From assembly GCA_963601915.1 (NCBI GenBank), contig CAVCGL010000002.1, forward strand, positions 124,001 to 188,000: DNA of 64,000 bases, read 5' to 3'. Position 1 is the first letter of the stretch, and each line of letters opens with the position of its first letter. Source of the DNA: Butyricicoccus_A sp963601915 (lineage in GTDB: Bacteria; Bacillota; Clostridia; Oscillospirales; Butyricicoccaceae). Under the pieces are notes generated by a model, which searched no databases, had not been told where the DNA came from, and saw only the letters and a list, made by a program, of their open reading frames with translations. This document shows, piece by piece, positions 59,598-64,000 of this stretch. The translations under genes and the position numbers were made by a program.

Positions 59598-62053
59598 GAT
59601 CCGACGTTTGCCGCGTAGCGATTTCCGATGCGACATATGCGTTTGATAAGCTGTACGACTATGACATTCCACCAGCACTGATGGGAGCCGTTATGCCGGG
59701 TGTGCGTGTGCTTCTCCCGTTCGGGCGTGGCGACCGCACCCGTGAGGCGATTGTTGTGCGCATGGGGTGCGACCCGCAGGCGCAGTACGAGCGCAAAAGC
59801 ATTTTAGACGTGTTGGATGCGCAGCCGGTGCTGGATGCACACGCGCTGTCTCTGGCGGCGCATCTGTGCTCTACGCTGTTTTGCACGTTTTATGACTGTG
59901 CACGCGCGATGCTTCCGGCGGGATTATGGTTTCGCAAAACCGAACAATACGCGCTGACGCAAGCAACAACGGAAGGAAAACGCCAGCAATTGGCGCAGCA
60001 GTATCCGATATTGCAGCACTTTTCCAAGAGAAAACGTGTGATTGCAGTCAAAACGTTGACCGAGTTATGCGGCGGTACGCTGCCGGAACAACAGATCCAT
60101 GCACTGCTGCAGACGCAGGTTTTGGAACAGACCAGCGCTTTTGATCGGCGCATCAATGACAAAACCGTCACGATGTATCGGCTGGGAATACCGCGCGATG
60201 ACGCAATGGCGATGGCAGAACGCGGACGCAGTCACGTTCGCATGGACATTGTCAGTGTGCTGGCACAGGAAGGACGTATGAGCCGTCCGGATCTGAAATA
60301 TATGACCGGTGCGAGTGACGGCGTTCTTCGGGCGATGGTCAAAAGCGGGGTATTAGATCGGTGGGAGGAGGAAACCTTTCGACTGCCGGAACAGCCGAGT
60401 CCATCGGAACGACAGGAGTTTGTCCTGAATTCGGCGCAGCAAACCGCATATGATCGCATGGAGCCAATGCTGCTGTCCGGTCATCCCGAAGCGGCGTTGC
60501 TGTTCGGTGTCACGGGAAGCGGCAAGACGCAGGTATACATGAAGCTGATCGACCGCGCCTTACAGGCGGGCAAAAGCGCGATTGTGCTCGTGCCGGAAAT
60601 TGGATTGACACCGCAGCTCATTCGGAAATTTATGGCACAGTTTGGCAACTGCACCGCTGTGCTGCATTCGGCGCTGTCTGTCGGCGAACGATATGACAGC
60701 TGGAAACGCATTCGTGCCGGTGAGGCGCGGGTGATTGTCGGCACACGGTCAGCGGTCTTTGCGCCCGCACAAAATTTAGGGCTTATCATTTTAGATGAAG
60801 AGCAGGATGACGCCTATAAATCGGAAACCAGTCCACGGTATCATGCGCGGGACGTAGCCAAATACCGCGCCATGCAAGAAAATGCCTTTGTCTTATTCGG
60901 CTCCGCGACACCGGCAATCGAGACGTTTTACGGCGCAGAGACGGGAAAATATCCTGTGTTATTTCTGCGTGAACGCTATTCTGGAGCGGCACTGCCGCGC
61001 GTTACCATTGCAGATATGCGCGGTTTGACCCGACAGGGATATATCAGCGCAATTGGGCCTGTCCTGCGACAGGAGATGGAGCAGTGCTTTGCCGAAGGGC
61101 ATCAATGCATTTTGTTTTTAAACCGACGCGGCGCGGCTAAACAGGTTACCTGTACAGCGTGCGGTTGGACACCGGAATGCCCGTCGTGCAGCGTTTCCAT
61201 GACCTATCATTCAGCCAATCACCGTTTGATGTGTCATTATTGCGGAAAGAGTATCCCTGTAAGACATACATGCCCCAATTGCGGCAGTACGCATCTCAAA
61301 TGGGAAGGAATCGGCACGCAGAGACTGGAAACCGAGCTGCAAGAGCTGTTTCCGGAGCGCAAGATTCTTCGCATGGATGCAGATACGACGAGCACAAAGG
61401 GTGCCCATGCCAAGCTGTTGGAGGCGTTTGAAGAGGAGAAGGCAGATATTCTGCTCGGCACACAAATGGTCACAAAAGGATTGGATTTTGACCGCGTGAC
61501 GCTGGTTGGCATTGTAGATGCAGATCAATCCCTGTTTGCGCAGGACTATCGCGCCAGAGAACGTACCTTTTCACTGCTCACGCAAGTTGTGGGACGTGCC
61601 GGACGCAGGCAGGCGCAGGGACATGCGGTCATTCAGACGTACCATCCGGAAGATACCGTGATTTTGAACGCCGCACGGCAAGATTATGAACAGTTTTATG
61701 AGGAAGAGTTGGAGCATCGCCGATTGCTGCAATGTCCGCCGATTGCACAGCTTGTGGTTTTGACCGCTGTGGGAGAGAGCGAACGAGAGGTGCTGATGGC
61801 TCTATCTGCTGTCAAACAGCGCATAGAAAGCCTGATGGCGGGAGCATTTTCCGATTTTTGTTATCCGGTATTGGGACCTGCGCCAGCGAATATTGTGCGC
61901 GTACAAAACCGATACCGCTATCATTTGACTATCCGCTGCCCAGACAACAAGCGCAGGCGCGCCTTGATAGATGGCGTGCTGCGCGAGACAGGGGCTGACC
62001 GCCGGTTTCGTGGTGTCACTGTGTATGCAGATGTCAATCCTATGCAAATATAA
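59594..62053 (+). CDS. priA: Primosomal protein N' (PriA helicase)
   Basis: 819 residues, ATGA overlap with coaBC. Helicase motifs LLFGVTGSGKTQVYM, LGLIILDEEQDDAYKS (DEEQ where many PriA have DEEH), and VTKGLDFDRVTLVGIVDADQSL. The zinc domain has eight Cys (CTACGWTPECPSCS...CHYCGK...CPNCGS). It restarts replication forks. Confidence 0.96.
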   Translation: MRSDVCRVAISDATYAFDKLYDYDIPPALMGAVMPGVRVLLPFGRGDRTREAIVVRMGCDPQAQYERKSILDVLDAQPVLDAHALSLAAHLCSTLFCTFYDCARAMLPAGLWFRKTEQYALTQATTEGKRQQLAQQYPILQHFSKRKRVIAVKTLTELCGGTLPEQQIHALLQTQVLEQTSAFDRRINDKTVTMYRLGIPRDDAMAMAERGRSHVRMDIVSVLAQEGRMSRPDLKYMTGASDGVLRAMVKSGVLDRWEEETFRLPEQPSPSERQEFVLNSAQQTAYDRMEPMLLSGHPEAALLFGVTGSGKTQVYMKLIDRALQAGKSAIVLVPEIGLTPQLIRKFMAQFGNCTAVLHSALSVGERYDSWKRIRAGEARVIVGTRSAVFAPAQNLGLIILDEEQDDAYKSETSPRYHARDVAKYRAMQENAFVLFGSATPAIETFYGAETGKYPVLFLRERYSGAALPRVTIADMRGLTRQGYISAIGPVLRQEMEQCFAEGHQCILFLNRRGAAKQVTCTACGWTPECPSCSVSMTYHSANHRLMCHYCGKSIPVRHTCPNCGSTHLKWEGIGTQRLETELQELFPERKILRMDADTTSTKGAHAKLLEAFEEEKADILLGTQMVTKGLDFDRVTLVGIVDADQSLFAQDYRARERTFSLLTQVVGRAGRRQAQGHAVIQTYHPEDTVILNAARQDYEQFYEEELEHRRLLQCPPIAQLVVLTAVGESEREVLMALSAVKQRIESLMAGAFSDFCYPVLGPAPANIVRVQNRYRYHLTIRCPDNKRRRALIDGVLRETGADRRFRGVTVYADVNPMQI

Positions 62054-62083
62054 AAGAACAATGAAAAGTAAGAGGAGTTTACT

Positions 62084-62569
62084 ATGGCTGTAAGACCAAT
62101 TATTTATGATCCGGATCCGATTCTGTACAAGAAGTGTCATCCGGTGACAAAATTTGATAAGAAGCTGGGAAATATCCTGACGGATATGACGCAGACAATG
62201 CTGGATGCCAACGGCGTTGGTCTGGCAGGTCCGCAGATCGGCTATATGCGTCGCGTCTGTGTTGTGCTGGACACGTTGGACAATGACAGAATCATTGAGA
62301 TGGTCAATCCGGAAGTAGTAGAAACCGAAGGTGAGCAGACCGGCTCGGAGGGCTGCCTCAGCTTCCCGAATAAGTTTGGTATGGTTACCCGTCCGCGCAT
62401 TGTAACGGTTCGCGCACAGGATAGAAACGGCGAATGGTTTACGGTTAAGTCTCAGGATTTGACGGCACGTGCTTTCCTGCACGAAATTGACCATCTCGAC
62501 GGACATGTCTTTACTGAAAAGGTGACGGAGTATATCCACTATGATGAGGAAGAGGACGAGGCAGAATGA
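62084..62569 (+). CDS. def: Peptide deformylase
   Basis: 161 residues. The three motifs are all present: NGVGLAGPQIG, EGCLSFP and HEIDHLDGHVF (zinc Cys and two His). AAGAGGAG before the start. It overlaps fmt by 4 bases. Confidence 0.97.
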   Translation: MAVRPIIYDPDPILYKKCHPVTKFDKKLGNILTDMTQTMLDANGVGLAGPQIGYMRRVCVVLDTLDNDRIIEMVNPEVVETEGEQTGSEGCLSFPNKFGMVTRPRIVTVRAQDRNGEWFTVKSQDLTARAFLHEIDHLDGHVFTEKVTEYIHYDEEEDEAE

Positions 62570-63498
62570 GACTGGTCTTTATGGGTACGCCGGACTTCGC
62601 GGTAAACTCGCTCGAACGCTTGATTACAGACAAACATGAGATTGTTGGCGTATTTACGCAGCCAGACAAGCCACAGGGACGCAAAATGAAGCTGACACCG
62701 CCGCCTGTAAAGCAACTTGCCTTGACACATAATATCCCGGTATATCAGCCGGATTCCTTCAAGAATGAAAGCCAGCTGGAGCTGCTGCGTGAGCTGAATC
62801 CGGAAGTTATCATTGTTGTGGCATATGGCAAGCTGCTGCCGAGTTATGTGCTGGATTTGCCGAAGTACGGCTGTATCAATGTACACGGTTCTCTGCTGCC
62901 AAAATATCGCGGCGCGGCACCGATTCAATGGATGGTGCTCGACGGCGAAAAGACCGCAGGCGTGACAACCATGTATATGGATCGCGGGCTGGACACCGGT
63001 GATATTCTGCTGACGAAGGAAACGCCGGTTGGTGAAAATGAAACTGCCGGTGAGCTGTTTGACCGGCTGGCAGCGATGGGCGCAGATCTGCTGTCAGAGA
63101 CGCTGGAGCAGCTGCCGCAGGGCATCCAGCGCAAGCCGCAGGATGACACGCAGGCCACCTATGTGTCCGTCCTGAGTAAGGATATGTCTGTGGTCGATTG
63201 GAGCAAACCGGCGCAGCAGGTGCATAACCAGATACGCGGATTGGATCCGTGGCCGGTTGCCGTGACGAATCGCGGCGATGTGCGTCTCAAGCTGTTTCAG
63301 TCTCGCCTGACCGACCAGACGGCACAGGTTCCGGCAGGCACAGTGACGACTGCTGATCCGAAAAAGGGTCTGTTTGTTGCGTGCGGCGATGGACGTGTAT
63401 TGCAGATTACAGAAGTCCAGATGGTCGGCAAAAAGCGCATGGCTGCTGGAGACTATCTGCGTGGTCACGCCATGGAGAGCGGAACGGTTCTTGGCTGA
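62566..63498 (+). CDS. fmt: Methionyl-tRNA formyltransferase
   Basis: 310 residues. VFMGTPDFAVNSLERLI, NVHGSLLPKYRGAAPIQWMVLDGE (catalytic Asn/His) and the C-terminal OB-fold domain. It formylates the initiator tRNA; def removes the formyl group later. Confidence 0.97.
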   Translation: MRLVFMGTPDFAVNSLERLITDKHEIVGVFTQPDKPQGRKMKLTPPPVKQLALTHNIPVYQPDSFKNESQLELLRELNPEVIIVVAYGKLLPSYVLDLPKYGCINVHGSLLPKYRGAAPIQWMVLDGEKTAGVTTMYMDRGLDTGDILLTKETPVGENETAGELFDRLAAMGADLLSETLEQLPQGIQRKPQDDTQATYVSVLSKDMSVVDWSKPAQQVHNQIRGLDPWPVAVTNRGDVRLKLFQSRLTDQTAQVPAGTVTTADPKKGLFVACGDGRVLQITEVQMVGKKRMAAGDYLRGHAMESGTVLG

Positions 63499-63521
63499 TG
63501 AGAGACGAAAGGAGGAACGGA

Positions 63522-64000
63522 ATGCGTGAGAATCCATCTGCCCGCGAGGCGGCAGCACGAGCATTGTTTGCGATTCGAGAAGAAGATGCATGGAGTGCTC
63601 CGGCACTGAAAAAGTATGCGGCAGGCCTTTCCAAACGAGATGCCGCACTGGCAACGGCGTTGGTTGGCGGTGTCCTGCAAAACCAAGCGATGTGCGATTT
63701 TTATCTCGCACATTACTCCAAGGTTCGCCTAAAAAAGGTCAAGCCGAGAATTTTAGACGTTTTGCGCCTAGCTGTCTATCAGATGGTCTGGATGGATCGG
63801 ATTCCTAATTCGGCAGCGGTCAATGAAAGCGTACGTCTGGCGCGTTCTCTGTGTCGGGCAGATCCGCGCACAGCAAGCTATGTCAATGGTCTGCTGCGGA
63901 CCATTGCGCGAAATATTGATGCATTGCCGCAGCCGAATTGCGAGACCAAGGCAGAGTATTATTCGCTGCGGTATAGTCATCCGCGCTGGCTGACGGAGTT
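63522..64000 (+). CDS. rsmB: 16S rRNA m5C967 methyltransferase RsmB, N-terminal part (cut by window edge)
   Basis: Starts at ATG 63522 after GGAGG and runs off the window (about 159 residues visible). The visible part is the NusB-like RNA-binding domain: SAREAAARALFAIREEDAWSAPALKKYAAGLSKRDAALATALVGGVLQNQ...LRLAVYQMVWMDRIPNSAAVNESVRLARSL, the typical N-terminus of RsmB (Sun). The SAM-binding core lies beyond the edge. Last gene of the yicC-to-rsmB string. Confidence 0.88.
   Translation, partial: MRENPSAREAAARALFAIREEDAWSAPALKKYAAGLSKRDAALATALVGGVLQNQAMCDFYLAHYSKVRLKKVKPRILDVLRLAVYQMVWMDRIPNSAAVNESVRLARSLCRADPRTASYVNGLLRTIARNIDALPQPNCETKAEYYSLRYSHPRWLTE

Overview
The window reads as a moderate-GC chromosome segment of an anaerobic, spore-forming member of the Clostridia, most like the Oscillospirales (Butyricicoccaceae or Ruminococcaceae; the family is an inference). 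The support is an alpha/beta small acid-soluble spore protein, a CwlD-type cortex amidase, AGGAGG ribosome sites with frequent GTG/TTG starts, a CIRCE-controlled groESL, the cdaA-cdaR pair, and the Firmicutes order yicC-remA-gmk-rpoZ-coaBC-priA-def-fmt-rsmB. No insertion sequence, prophage, rRNA or CRISPR array was found.

Layout. 1-5.7 kb: the end of a BCCT transporter; a PPOX flavoprotein divergent from an HxlR regulator across a perfect palindrome; GNAT, cytidylate kinase-like, Nudix and HAD genes; a trigger-factor-like chaperone without its ribosome-binding domain; FeoA. 5.8-6.1 kb: three tRNA-Pro(CGG) genes in exact 100-bp repeats with a consensus promoter and a terminator. 6.3-9.7 kb: acpS-nnrD-lipoprotein-alr-mazF on one strand. 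9.8-18.2 kb: a hypothetical gene, DUF1015, the spore protein, a PRPP-binding protein, MATE and EamA transporters, deoB, an AraC regulator and a PPOX protein. 18.2-21.6 kb: cwlD, radA and a homocysteine methyltransferase with an odd tail. 21.7-24.4 kb: a flavin reductase / aldo-keto reductase / flavodoxin / TetR operon whose promoter carries two near-identical palindromes.

24.5-40.1 kb is the most distinctive region. It holds the parts of a corrinoid-dependent methyl-transfer system: a UroD-fold methyltransferase preceded by direct repeats and a promoter, an AraC regulator, an MtaA-type methyltransferase with an H-x-C...C zinc site, a [2Fe-2S] RACo-like activator overlapping a hydantoinase/oxoprolinase-type ATPase, a DUF1638 protein, a corrinoid protein with D-x-H-x-x-G, and an EamA permease. 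A LysR-linked heterodimeric ABC exporter sits in the middle. The likely flow is methyl donor to corrinoid protein through one methyltransferase, then to a C1 carrier or thiol through the other, with the ATPases rescuing oxidised cobalamin. The substrate is unknown.

40.2-64 kb is mostly housekeeping: DUF4364, an RlmL-type RNA methyltransferase, groESL, an aromatic-acid-exporter-like protein, an aspartate carbamoyltransferase carrying a PyrI-like zinc domain, cdaA-cdaR, a cysteine desulfurase-like protein with DUF3343, an AAA protein, a FAD dehydrogenase, RseC, DUF5685-DnaJ-membrane protein, and the yicC-to-rsmB block, which runs off the right edge.
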